From positions 1-64,000 of the forward strand of contig JAHFUZ010000005.1 in NCBI GenBank assembly GCA_023264815.1: a stretch of DNA of 64,000 nucleotides, written 5' to 3'. This stretch comes from Arthrobacter sp. Lineage in GTDB: Bacteria > Actinomycetota > Actinomycetes > Actinomycetales > Micrococcaceae. Made by a program: the position numbers and the translations under genes. Shown piece by piece: positions 16,956 through 24,333 of the stretch. A model generated the notes under the pieces. The model made no database searches. It was not told the origin of the DNA and saw nothing but the letters and a program-made list of their open reading frames with translations. The stretch's first letter is position 1. Each line of letters starts with the position of its first letter.

Positions 16956-17023
16956 CGTTCATGGGGCCAGGCCGTTCATGCGGCACGGGCGTTCATGCGG
17001 CACGGGCGTTCATGCGGCACGGG
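16956..17023 (+). repeat. 17-bp tandem repeat, four units
   Basis: Units CGTTCATGCGGCACGGG: three identical copies (16973-17023) and one diverged copy (16956-16972). Two imperfect CTCAAGCGGGCCA units lie just before (16921-16954). Noncoding, between two genes on the minus strand. Confidence 0.9.
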
Positions 17024-17032
17024 CGGGCCCGG

Positions 17033-18127
17033 TCAGGTGTTGAGGAAGGTCAGGTACTGCTGGGCGGCTCTCCCGAAGGCAGCCTGAGCGCTCGGGCCGA
17101 GCGGCCTGTCGTCGAACAGTTCGGGCACGACGGCGGCGCTCCGGCTGGTGCCCGCGCGCGCCCACGTGCCAGCCACCTCGCCCCCCGCCACCACGGTCTT
17201 CTTGAACACGCCGTTGCCGCCGGGAACAATCCTGCTGGCATGTTCAGGCGCAAGGACCAGGCTCCGGTCCTGGTAGCCGAGCAGGAACTCGTCGAAGCCC
17301 GGCAACAGGAGGACGGACCGCTGACCCGGCACGCCGTCGTCGAGCAGTGATGCGGTCTCCGGCGACATCCAGTAGGCGGCGTCACCATACGTCAGCTCCG
17401 CCAGCTCCCCTTTGACCTGCTCAAACGCGGCCCGCACCTCGGTCAGAGGAAGCTGGGTCCACCATGAAAAGTCCTGGAGCGTGGCGGGGCCATGGCTCCG
17501 GAAGTACCGCAGCGCAAACTCGGCGATGCCCTCCTGCCGCTCCAGTGTCCGGGACTCGGGGATCCACTCATCGAAGGCCACCAGCAACTGCTGGTTTCCC
17601 GCCAGCGGGCCCTGGACCAGCCAGGCATGGCGGCACAGGGAGCCCAGGATGTGGATTCCCCGCTGGCCCGTGGTGGGCTGCCCGGCTGCCTCGAAGTCGG
17701 CGAAGAGTTCGTTCCTGCTGACCGACCCGCCGCCTGACACGCGCTCCAATGCCACGTCACGGCACTTTTCGATGTCTGTCCAGGTGATGTCCAGTTCCCG
17801 GTGCCGGCCAGCCACCACCCGGTGAAGCCGCTCCGCCGTCAGGTCCAGCATCCACCGCAGGTCCCCGGGAGCCACCAGGTGCAGCGTCCCGCGCATCGGC
17901 CAGGAGCGGACCACGCTGCCACCGTCCAGGGCGGCCCGGACATCCGACAGCCCCGCCCCGGGCACCCGCAGGCCAACAGCCAGCAGCGCAGCCTGCAGGT
18001 CCTGCGCCTGGGTGGCCGTCATCCAGCGGACCGCCTCCGGAACCGAAGGCAGCCCGGGCCCCAGCAGGCCCTGGGAGGCAAGCCGCAGCCGGCCCATAAC
18101 GTTGCGCGTGACCCGGGTGGCTGCCAT
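17033..18127 (-). CDS. winged-helix DNA-binding protein, AlkZ-like (HTH_42)
   Basis: 364 residues from ATG at 18125-18127, chosen because TACGAT lies exactly 6 nt upstream. The family signature is visible as repeated winged-helix units with W-x-x-A-x-Q-A-Q-D, residues R-G-T-L-H-L-V near 105, and a C-terminal L-L-P-G-F-D-E-F-L-L-G-Y. AlkZ/YcaQ-type proteins are DNA glycosylases acting on interstrand crosslinks or bulky lesions. Whether this member keeps the catalytic Q-x-Q motif cannot be settled by eye, although T-Q-A-Q-D is present near residue 40. It is divergent from a membrane protein gene with only 37 bp between the starts. Confidence 0.78.
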   Translation of the reverse strand: MAATRVTRNVMGRLRLASQGLLGPGLPSVPEAVRWMTATQAQDLQAALLAVGLRVPGAGLSDVRAALDGGSVVRSWPMRGTLHLVAPGDLRWMLDLTAERLHRVVAGRHRELDITWTDIEKCRDVALERVSGGGSVSRNELFADFEAAGQPTTGQRGIHILGSLCRHAWLVQGPLAGNQQLLVAFDEWIPESRTLERQEGIAEFALRYFRSHGPATLQDFSWWTQLPLTEVRAAFEQVKGELAELTYGDAAYWMSPETASLLDDGVPGQRSVLLLPGFDEFLLGYQDRSLVLAPEHASRIVPGGNGVFKKTVVAGGEVAGTWARAGTSRSAAVVPELFDDRPLGPSAQAAFGRAAQQYLTFLNT

Positions 18128-18133
18128 CACTTC

Positions 18134-18158
18134 ATCGTAGAACCTGTCCGGATAGGGT
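18134..18158. promoter_or_regulatory. face-to-face leaderless promoters
   Basis: TACGAT on the minus strand (18134-18139) is 6 nt from the AlkZ-like ATG; TAGGGT on the plus strand (18153-18158) is 6 nt from the ATG at 18165. Each -35 region must lie in the other gene's promoter or coding start. Confidence 0.55.
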
Positions 18159-18164
18159 AGGAGC

Positions 18165-18656
18165 ATGACTTTGGGGAGTTTGTTGCAGTTGATGGCGCGT
18201 GAAACAAGAAGCTCGATGGTGGGCGGGACCGTTGCTGTCCTGGCGGGCGTGGCCGTGGGCCTCGTCCCGGCCCTGGACTACCCGGCCACTGGTGACACGG
18301 GGCTTGAGGTGTTGCTGCCTTCCCTGTTCCTCTGCCTGGGCGGAGGCTACGCCGTCCTGTTTCCCGGCGTCCGGGTCAGCCGCAGCACGCTCCGCATTGT
18401 CCGCGACTGGAAGACCTACCCTCGCAGCGGCCGGCTGCTCTGGATCCTCGCCCATGTCACGGCCGTGACCGGCCTGGCAGTCTGTATCCTGGCCGCCGCC
18501 ACCGGCCCGGGAGCGCCGGGAGTCCTCGTCTGGATGTTTACGGGTGCCTACCTCGCACTGTCCGGTTGGGCTGCCGCCCTCATGGGGACGGCGGTGAACA
18601 TCAGGCTGACCGGCAGCGAGGAAGGCCTCGTCGGAGCCGCCGTCCAGCCCGGCTAA
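18165..18656 (+). CDS. four-helix membrane protein, function unknown
   Basis: 163 residues with four hydrophobic segments (about 20-38, 47-66, 89-110, 116-138) and short polar ends. The loop between helices 2 and 3 is basic (R-V-S-R-S-T-L-R-I-V-R-D-W-K). The start is leaderless, with TAGGGT 6 nt before ATG; the AGGAGC before the ATG could also serve as a weak ribosome-binding site. I see no catalytic motif. It ends 35 bp before the convergent murB stop. Confidence 0.75.
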   Translation: MTLGSLLQLMARETRSSMVGGTVAVLAGVAVGLVPALDYPATGDTGLEVLLPSLFLCLGGGYAVLFPGVRVSRSTLRIVRDWKTYPRSGRLLWILAHVTAVTGLAVCILAAATGPGAPGVLVWMFTGAYLALSGWAAALMGTAVNIRLTGSEEGLVGAAVQPG

Positions 18657-18691
18657 GAGCAGCGGCCCGGCTAAAAGCGGCCCGGCTGAAG

Positions 18692-19759
18692 CTAGAGCGC
18701 CAGCCCGATCAGCAACGGTTCGGGGTGCAGTTCAATACCAAAACGTTCGACGACGCCGTCCCGCACCTCGCGCGCGAGGGCCAGCATGTCCTTGGCGCTG
18801 GCTGAGCCGCGGTTGGTGATGGCCAGCGTGTGCTTGGTGGACAGTGATGCCCGTCCGCCGGAGGCGCTGTCCGGTTCGAGGCCGTAGCCCTTGCCGAAGC
18901 CGGCGTGATCGATCAGCCAGGCGGCGGACAGCTTGACCAGGCCATCGGCCCCGGCGGGGTACTGCGGTGCAGTCCCGGGCAGCCCGGCGGCGACCTCAGC
19001 GGAAACAATGGGGTTCGTGAAGAAGGAGCCCGTGGAGTAGGTGTCCCGGTCGGTGGGGTCCAGCACCATGCCTTTGGATGCCCGCAACCGCAGGACCTCA
19101 CGCCGGACCTCGTTGGCGTAGGCCCGTTTGCCCGGTTCAACCCCCAGTGACCGTGCCAGCTCGGCGTAGCGGATGGGCGCACTCATCCGGCCGAGCGGCA
19201 GCTGGAATTCCACGGTCAGCACCACATAGCGCGGCGAGCCGTCCACGGTGGTCTGCTTCAGGATCGAATCGCGGTAGCCGAATTTCAGCTCCGAACTGGT
19301 GAACGTCTGCACCGCGTTCCGGTGCCGGTCCCAGGTGCGGACCGCCGCGATGGTCTGGGAGACCTCAGCACCGTAGGCGCCGACGTTCTGCACGGGAGTG
19401 GCCCCTGTGGCCCCGGGTATACCGGAGAGGGCCTCGATGCCGGACCAGGCATGCAGGACGGCATGTTCCACCAGGGCGTCCCAGTGGTGGCCCGCCTGGA
19501 CCACCACTGCCACGCCCCCGCACGAATCCTCGGCGTTCACCGTGAACCCCTCCGAGGCGATCTTCACCACGGTGCCGGGGAACCCGTCGTCGGAAATCAG
19601 GAGGTTGGAGCCCCCACCAATGATCAGGACAGGTTCCCCGGCAGCGTCCGCCGTGCGGACGGCGTCGATGATCTCCGCCTCGGTCCGGGCCTCAACGTAT
19701 TTGCCGGCGGGGCCTCCGACGGCGGCCGTGGTCAGCTGGGAGAGCATAGTGGAAGTCAC
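18692..19759 (-). CDS. murB: UDP-N-acetylmuramate dehydrogenase
   Basis: 355 residues. The FAD-binding segment is I-G-G-G-S-N-L-L-I-S-D-D-G-F near residue 48, and the catalytic serine is in Y-S-T-G-S-F-F-T-N-P near 240. The C-terminal substrate loop A-W-L-I-D-H-A-G-F-G-K-G is present. The enzyme reduces UDP-GlcNAc-enolpyruvate with NADPH to make UDP-MurNAc for peptidoglycan. The length fits type I MurB. The GTG start has TAGTGT 6 nt upstream. The hadB-hadA genes follow upstream on the same strand, a known actinobacterial arrangement. Confidence 0.95.
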   Translation of the reverse strand: MTSTMLSQLTTAAVGGPAGKYVEARTEAEIIDAVRTADAAGEPVLIIGGGSNLLISDDGFPGTVVKIASEGFTVNAEDSCGGVAVVVQAGHHWDALVEHAVLHAWSGIEALSGIPGATGATPVQNVGAYGAEVSQTIAAVRTWDRHRNAVQTFTSSELKFGYRDSILKQTTVDGSPRYVVLTVEFQLPLGRMSAPIRYAELARSLGVEPGKRAYANEVRREVLRLRASKGMVLDPTDRDTYSTGSFFTNPIVSAEVAAGLPGTAPQYPAGADGLVKLSAAWLIDHAGFGKGYGLEPDSASGGRASLSTKHTLAITNRGSASAKDMLALAREVRDGVVERFGIELHPEPLLIGLAL

Positions 19760-19765
19760 CCATCC

Positions 19766-19771
19766 ACACTA
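19766..19771 (-). promoter_or_regulatory. -10 box of leaderless murB
   Basis: TAGTGT on the minus strand lies 6 nt before the GTG start of murB. Confidence 0.55.
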
Positions 19772-19803
19772 TCGGGAAATCGCGGGGACCCCTGCGGATC
19801 TGG

Positions 19804-20241
19804 TCAGGAGAGCCTGACGACAGCCTGCGCCTTCATCAGCACTTTCTGGCCGGCCGCAACGACCGTGAGGTCAATGCGCGCGGTGCCCGCTTCGGCGTCG
19901 AGCTTTCCAATGGCGCCGCTGACCTCCACAGTGGCCCCGGGCTCCGGGGTGCCGGTGGTGTCGGTGACCAGGACCGGCTTGGTGAAGCGGGTCTGGTAAT
20001 CGACGACGGCGGCGGGGTCGCCTGCCCAGTCGGTCACCAGCTGCACGGCGGCACCCATGGTGAACATGCCGTGGGCGATCACGCCGGGCAGTTCCACGCC
20101 GGTGGCGAAGGCTTCGTTCCAGTGGATGGGGTTGAAGTCGCCGGAGGCGCCGGCGTACTTGACGAGGTCGGTGCGGGTGACAGCGATGGTGCGGCTGCCG
20201 ATGTCCTGGCCTTCGGTGAGTTCATTGATGCTGCGGCTCAT
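19804..20241 (-). CDS. MaoC-type (R)-hydratase, HadB-like
   Basis: 145 residues with the MaoC hot-dog hydratase signature: Y-A-G-A-S-G-D-F-N-P-I-H-W-N near residue 28, where D and H are the catalytic pair, then G-V-I-A-H-G-M-F-T-M-G. In mycobacteria HadB supplies the catalytic subunit of the FAS-II dehydratase acting on hydroxyacyl-ACP. It lies 2 bp behind the HadA-like gene, so the two should form a heterodimer. Micrococcaceae make no mycolic acids, so the physiological substrate is uncertain. Confidence 0.87.
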   Translation of the reverse strand: MSRSINELTEGQDIGSRTIAVTRTDLVKYAGASGDFNPIHWNEAFATGVELPGVIAHGMFTMGAAVQLVTDWAGDPAAVVDYQTRFTKPVLVTDTTGTPEPGATVEVSGAIGKLDAEAGTARIDLTVVAAGQKVLMKAQAVVRLS

Positions 20242-20243
20242 GG

Positions 20244-20711
20244 TTACTGTCCCTCTCCGCGGACGAGGATGGATGAGGTGGTGGTGGCGACGGCTTCGCG
20301 GGCATCGGTGCCGTCGCCCGTCAGGGCGAAGATTTCGGCGCGGGTGGTGATCATGGCACCGCCGCCCATGGCGCGGACGCCGTCAACGTGCAGTTCGGCT
20401 ACCAGACGGTCACCGGCAAAAATGGGGCGGTGGTGGATGAAGCGCTGGTCCGCGTGGACCACGCGGGTGAAGTCGATGCCGGCCTCCGGATCCGCGATCA
20501 GCTGGGCGTCTGCACGCTGGGCGACGATGATGGCGAAGGTGGGCGGCGCCACCAGGTCGCTGTGGCCCAAAGCCTGGGCGGCGTCCACGTCGAAATGGGC
20601 TGGGTGGGTTGCCTTGACGGCGCGGGCGAACTCGCGGATTTTCTCGCGGCCGACGTCATACACCTCTGCGGCAGGGTAGCTGCGGCCCTGCAGGTCCGGA
20701 TTGATAGTCAT
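20244..20711 (-). CDS. FAS1-like MaoC N-terminal protein, HadA-like
   Basis: 155 residues from ATG at 20709-20711; the longer open frame is rejected because TAGGCT stands 7 nt before this ATG. It contains Y-D-V-G-R-E-K-I-R-E-F-A near residue 18 and H-A-D-Q-R-F-I-H-H-R-P-I-F-A-G-D near 80, typical of the non-catalytic hot-dog partner (UPF0336/HadA). The catalytic D..H pair of MaoC is absent, as expected for the substrate-holding subunit. It precedes the HadB-like gene by 2 bp. Confidence 0.85.
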   Translation of the reverse strand: MTINPDLQGRSYPAAEVYDVGREKIREFARAVKATHPAHFDVDAAQALGHSDLVAPPTFAIIVAQRADAQLIADPEAGIDFTRVVHADQRFIHHRPIFAGDRLVAELHVDGVRAMGGGAMITTRAEIFALTGDGTDAREAVATTTSSILVRGEGQ

Positions 20712-20718
20712 GGCGTCA

Positions 20719-20724
20719 AGCCTA
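20719..20724 (-). promoter_or_regulatory. -10 box of hadA-hadB
   Basis: TAGGCT on the minus strand lies 7 nt before the HadA-like ATG. Confidence 0.5.
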
Positions 20725-20765
20725 TCTGTTCGGCCCGCACCCAAGGGGTCTTGCACCGTAATGAT

Positions 20766-20781
20766 ATGATGGATTCATCAT
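20766..20781. promoter_or_regulatory. inverted repeat, candidate ArsR operator
   Basis: ATGATG-GATT-CATCAT lies 43 bp before the arsR ATG and overlaps a TATGAT -10-like hexamer (20765-20770), a position suited to autorepression. Confidence 0.5.
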
Positions 20782-20824
20782 TCCATCAAGTGGCTCGTTC
20801 GGGGTCGCACAGGAGCGCTCCCTT

Positions 20825-21205
20825 ATGTTGTCTGCCGCCCAGGCCCCGCTGTACGAGATCAAGGCCAACCTGTTCAAAGCACTGGCACACCCCGCCCGGA
20901 TCCGGATCCTGGAACTCCTCGCTGCCGCCCCGGAAACAACCGCGGCCGTGAGCTACCTCCTCAGCGAAACCGGGCTGGAGGCCTCCCATTTGTCCCAGCA
21001 CCTCGCCACCCTGCGCAGGCACAAGGTGGTGACGTCGGTACGGAGCGCCAATGCCGTGACCTACAAGCTGGCGCACCCGGGCATTTCGCAACTGCTGGCC
21101 ATCGCCCGCACGTTCCTGCTGGACAGCCTCGCCGATTCCAACGAACAGCTCCGGGTGGCGCAGCAACTGCCCGGCGGCCACCTCTCGCCGGAGTCAGCCT
21201 CGTGA
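20825..21205 (+). CDS. ArsR-family winged-helix regulator
   Basis: 126 residues. The ArsR core runs from about residue 8: L-F-K-A-L-A-H-P-A-R-I-R-I-L-E-L-L, recognition helix E-A-S-H-L-S-Q-H-L-A-T-L-R-R, then the wing V-T-S-V-R-S-A-N-A-V-T-Y-K-L. No C-x-C or other metal-binding cysteines are present, so it probably senses a non-metal ligand or redox state. AGGAGCG precedes the ATG. Its stop overlaps the GTG start of the SulP transporter by 4 bp, so it most likely regulates that transporter and itself through the palindrome at 20766-20781. Confidence 0.88.
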   Translation: MLSAAQAPLYEIKANLFKALAHPARIRILELLAAAPETTAAVSYLLSETGLEASHLSQHLATLRRHKVVTSVRSANAVTYKLAHPGISQLLAIARTFLLDSLADSNEQLRVAQQLPGGHLSPESAS

Positions 21206-22878
21206 GCACCGGCCTGCACCGGAGTCCAACAGGACTCACCCGTTTCCTGCCCTCCCGTGCGGACTATGCCGGCCTCCGGCATTCATGGCGGACGGATCTG
21301 TTCGCGGGGATCACGGTAGGGATCGTGGCGCTGCCCCTGGCCCTGGCATTCGGGGTCAGCTCCGGGGTGGGTGCCGAGGCAGGACTCATTACGGCGATTG
21401 TGGCCGGGCTGGTGGCCGCCGTCATGGGCGGCTCCCCCGTCCAGGTCTCGGGCCCCACCGGGGCCATGGTGGTGGTGCTGGCTCCAGTGGTGGCGGTGCA
21501 CGGAACAGGCAGTGTGGCCCTGTTGTCCGTAATGGCCGGATTGATGGTCTGTCTCCTGGGCATCAGCGGGCTGGGCAAGGCGGTGGCCTTCATCCCCTGG
21601 CCGGTAGTGGAAGGCTTTACCCTGGGCATCGCGGCCATCATCTTCCTCCAGCAGGTGCCCCTGGCCACCGGAACTGCCGGGACACCGGGCCACAACACCT
21701 TACTGGCGGCCATCGAGGCCGCATCCCGGGCTGAAGCACCCACGGTTGTGCTGACCCTCGCGCTCGTGGCGGGAGTCGCCGTCGTCATGGTTCTGGTCCA
21801 GAAATACTTCCGGGCAGTCCCGGCGAGCCTGCTCGCCGTCCTCTTGGCCACGGTGGCTGCGGAACTGCTGGGTCTGGACGTGCCCCGGATCGGTGCGCTG
21901 CCGCACTCCCTCCCTGCCCCCTCACTGCCTGCCATGGACCCGGCGTCACTCGGTGCTTTGGCGATGCCCGCCGTCGCCATCGCCGCTCTTGCCGCCATTG
22001 AATCCTTACTGTCCGCCCGCGTCGCCGCCGGGATGGCCGGGCCGGACGGTAAGCCGGGCGGAGCCTACAGCCCGGACCGGGAACTGACCGGCCAGGGCCT
22101 GGCGTCCATCGCGGCCGGACTGTTCGGTGGAATGCCCGCCACCGGGGCCATCGCCCGGACCGCCGTCAATGTGCGCTCGGGCGCGAAGACCCGCCTGTCC
22201 GCCGCGGTTCATGCCGTGGTGCTGCTGGGCATTGTCTATCTGGCTGCCGGCCTGGTGGGCAGCATTCCGCTTGCGGCCCTGGGCGGCGTCCTGATGGTCA
22301 CGGCAACTCGAATGGTGTCACGGCGCACGCTGTCCGCGATCCTGCGCTCAACCCGCCCGGATGCCGCGGTATTTGTCCTGACGGCCATCATCACCGTGGC
22401 CTTCGACCTCATCGTGGCGATCCAGATCGGCCTGGCCGCGGCGGCACTTTTCACGCTGCGGAAATTTGCGTCCCTCAGCAGTGTGCAGCGTGAGGGCATT
22501 GTGGGGCCACCCGCTGCCGGAGATGAACACATCGCCGTCTTCCGGCTGGACGGGGCCATGTTCTTCGGCGCCGCGGAACGCATTCTCCAGGAAATCAGCC
22601 AGGTAACGGACATCCAGGTGGCCATCATCAGGCTCTCCCAATTGCGGATGCTGGACGCCACCGGAGCGCACGCCCTCGTGGAAGTCATCTCCGCACTGGA
22701 ACTGCGCGGCATCACGGTGCTGCTGAAGGGTGTCCGGCCGGATCATCTGGCCCTGGTGACAAATGTTGGCGTGATCCGTTCGCTGCGCCACCACAAGCAC
22801 CTGTTCGAGGACCTTCCGGCCGCCGTGGAGCACGCGCGCAGCCACGTGCTCCGGAACGCCGCCGGAGCTACCGTTTAA
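21202..22878 (+). CDS. SulP-family anion transporter with STAS domain
   Basis: 558 residues. An N-terminal 10-14-helix membrane domain carries the SulP signature near residue 40 (V-A-L-P-L-A-L-A-F-G) and M-G-G-S-P-V-Q-V-S-G-P-T-G-A-M near 75. A C-terminal STAS domain (about 440-545) has L-R-M-L-D-A-T-G-A-H-A-L. SulP proteins move sulfate, bicarbonate or dicarboxylates across the membrane, driven by protons or sodium; the substrate is not readable. The start is GTG overlapping the arsR stop, and the 3' end overlaps the convergent small membrane gene by 11 bp. Confidence 0.9.
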   Translation: MSTGLHRSPTGLTRFLPSRADYAGLRHSWRTDLFAGITVGIVALPLALAFGVSSGVGAEAGLITAIVAGLVAAVMGGSPVQVSGPTGAMVVVLAPVVAVHGTGSVALLSVMAGLMVCLLGISGLGKAVAFIPWPVVEGFTLGIAAIIFLQQVPLATGTAGTPGHNTLLAAIEAASRAEAPTVVLTLALVAGVAVVMVLVQKYFRAVPASLLAVLLATVAAELLGLDVPRIGALPHSLPAPSLPAMDPASLGALAMPAVAIAALAAIESLLSARVAAGMAGPDGKPGGAYSPDRELTGQGLASIAAGLFGGMPATGAIARTAVNVRSGAKTRLSAAVHAVVLLGIVYLAAGLVGSIPLAALGGVLMVTATRMVSRRTLSAILRSTRPDAAVFVLTAIITVAFDLIVAIQIGLAAAALFTLRKFASLSSVQREGIVGPPAAGDEHIAVFRLDGAMFFGAAERILQEISQVTDIQVAIIRLSQLRMLDATGAHALVEVISALELRGITVLLKGVRPDHLALVTNVGVIRSLRHHKHLFEDLPAAVEHARSHVLRNAAGATV

Positions 22879-23092
22879 GGTTCTTCCTGATGGCCCGGCC
22901 GCGGACCACGATGCCAACGATGTGCAGGACCAGTCCCAACCCGATGACGGCCAGCGACGCTGTGGCGAGGCCCTGGTTTCCGGAGGTGTTGCCGATCAGG
23001 TTCAGGATGATTCCGACGCCGATCAGCCCCATGGCGCTGAAGACGATGACCTTGTAGGAGGCGGGCGCGGTGTTCCAGAATTCGTTCAGCAC
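22868..23092 (-). CDS. small membrane protein, DUF3188-like
   Basis: 74 residues: a short amphipathic start (M-L-N-E-F-W), two hydrophobic helices (about 14-33 and 42-63) and a basic tail R-G-R-A-I-R-K-N-L-K-R. The GTG start has a perfect TAGACT 6 nt upstream, so it is probably leaderless. The 3' end overlaps the sulP 3' end on the other strand. The DUF3188 assignment is from memory; function unknown. Confidence 0.7.
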   Translation of the reverse strand: MLNEFWNTAPASYKVIVFSAMGLIGVGIILNLIGNTSGNQGLATASLAVIGLGLVLHIVGIVVRGRAIRKNLKR

Positions 23093-23098
23093 CGTCCA

Positions 23099-23104
23099 AG
23101 TCTA
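23099..23104 (-). promoter_or_regulatory. -10 box of leaderless small membrane gene
   Basis: TAGACT on the minus strand lies 6 nt before the GTG at 23090-23092. Confidence 0.55.
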
Positions 23105-23253
23105 CCGAGCAGGCTCATTGCTCGCCGCCGGCGAAACCGAGCCGTCCCCGGACGGAGGCCCACGGCGCGGAAGGCGGCGGACGGTGACTGCAGGCGCAGC
23201 ACCGGGGCGCCGCCGTCGTGCGTTTCCTACTGGGCCGGGGCGCAATCCCAAAA

Positions 23254-23290
23254 GACCCCGTGGACCAGATAGCGGGTACCGGTCACGGGG
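23254..23290 (-). terminator. terminator of the CitE-like gene
   Basis: CCCCGTGGACC and GGTCACGGGG pair with one bulge; on the minus strand TCTTTT follows. It lies 29 bp past the stop of the CitE-like gene. The remaining 23105-23253 shows nothing else. Confidence 0.65.
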
Positions 23291-23318
23291 CCTTCTGTGC
23301 TTTGTGGAGCGGGTGGCG

Positions 23319-24182
23319 TTACAGCGCCGGCTGGACCCCGAAAGCCACGGCGAGTTTCATGATCTTTTCGGCGCGGCCCAGGCGGGGCAGGTCCGAGCCG
23401 TCGCGGATGACGCGGCCGTTGGCTTCGAAGTCGGCCATGAAGTCAGTTGCCCAGGCGACGTCGGACGGGGTGGGGCTGATGACTTCGTTGATGACGTTGG
23501 TCTGGTCGATGGCCAGGCACAGCTTGCCTGTCATGCCCATCATGACTGTGATGCCGGTCTGCTCGCGCAGGATGGGGTGGTTGGTGCCGACCGTGGGGCC
23601 ATCGATGGGGCCCGGCAGGTTGCCCACACGGCTGGCAACCACCAGTTTCGCCCGGGGGTAGGCCATGGCTTCCGGCGTGGCTGCCATGCCGGTGTCGCGG
23701 CGGAAATCGCCGGAACCGAAGGCCAGGCGGAAGGCGCCCTGGGCCTTGGCGATGTGGTTGGCTTCCTCGATGCCGAGCGCCGACTCCACGAGCGGGATCA
23801 CGGGCGTCTTGCCGTCCATCCGGTGGAAGCTTTCGGTGACCTGGTCGGCGGATTCGGTCTTGGCGAGCATCACGCCGAGCAGGCCCGGCGTGCCGCGCAG
23901 ACCGGCCAGGTCATCGGCCCAGAACGGGCTGGTGGCATCGTTGATCCTGACCCAGGCCTTGCCTCCGCCGGTCAGCCAGTCAATGACGTTTCCGCGCGCC
24001 TGGTCCTTCTGAGAGGGGTCCACCGCATCCTCGATGTCCAGGATGATCGAGTCAGCACGCGAAACAGCCGACTGGTCAAACAGTTCGGTTTTCATGGCGT
24101 TGACAAGGAGCCACGAACGGGCGATGTCGGCAGGGATGTGGCGCTCGGGCCGTACGGTTTCGGTGGCGGTGGTTGACGTCAT
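23319..24182 (-). CDS. HpcH/HpaI-family CoA ester lyase (CitE-like)
   Basis: 287 residues. Family motifs are S-I-I-L-D-I-E-D-A-V-D near residue 45 (metal/substrate site), W-V-R-I-N-D near 75, and P-L-V-E-S-A-L-G-I near 130 with the metal-binding glutamate. CitE-like stand-alone lyases of actinobacteria cleave or form malyl-, citramalyl- or related CoA esters with Mg2+; no citrate lyase alpha or gamma genes are present, so it is not a citrate lyase subunit. The ATG has TACGGT 6 nt upstream. Confidence 0.86.
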   Translation of the reverse strand: MTSTTATETVRPERHIPADIARSWLLVNAMKTELFDQSAVSRADSIILDIEDAVDPSQKDQARGNVIDWLTGGGKAWVRINDATSPFWADDLAGLRGTPGLLGVMLAKTESADQVTESFHRMDGKTPVIPLVESALGIEEANHIAKAQGAFRLAFGSGDFRRDTGMAATPEAMAYPRAKLVVASRVGNLPGPIDGPTVGTNHPILREQTGITVMMGMTGKLCLAIDQTNVINEVISPTPSDVAWATDFMADFEANGRVIRDGSDLPRLGRAEKIMKLAVAFGVQPAL

Positions 24183-24188
24183 GCATCT

Positions 24189-24194
24189 ACCGTA
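24189..24194 (-). promoter_or_regulatory. -10 box of CitE-like gene
   Basis: TACGGT on the minus strand lies 6 nt before the ATG at 24180-24182. Confidence 0.5.
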
Positions 24195-24268
24195 TCTGGC
24201 CGGGGCATGCGAGCGCTAAGCCGGGTTGCCTGTTGGTGTGGACCAATACGAACAATACGGGGGCCGGC

Positions 24269-24329
24269 ACCGGTGGTTGGGCTGGTTACTGACAAGCTCA
24301 ACCACCGACGCCAAGCCCAGCCACCGGTG
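24269..24329 (-). terminator. long stem-loop behind the aldo/keto reductase gene
   Basis: CACCGGTGG.TGGGCT pairs with AGCCCA.GCCACCGGTG (24311-24329); an alternative inner hairpin GGTGGTTG/CAACCACC (24272-24306) overlaps it. It lies 5 bp after the reductase stop, so it is probably its terminator. Confidence 0.6.
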
Positions 24330-24333
24330 ACGG

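Noticed and set aside
16956..17023. Possible CRISPR-like array
   Set aside because: The 17-bp units are directly adjacent without spacers, and no cas genes are present.
23093..23318. Possible small gene between DUF3188-like and CitE-like genes
   Set aside because: Frames there lack a ribosome-binding site or leaderless -10, and the sequence contains the CitE-like terminator.
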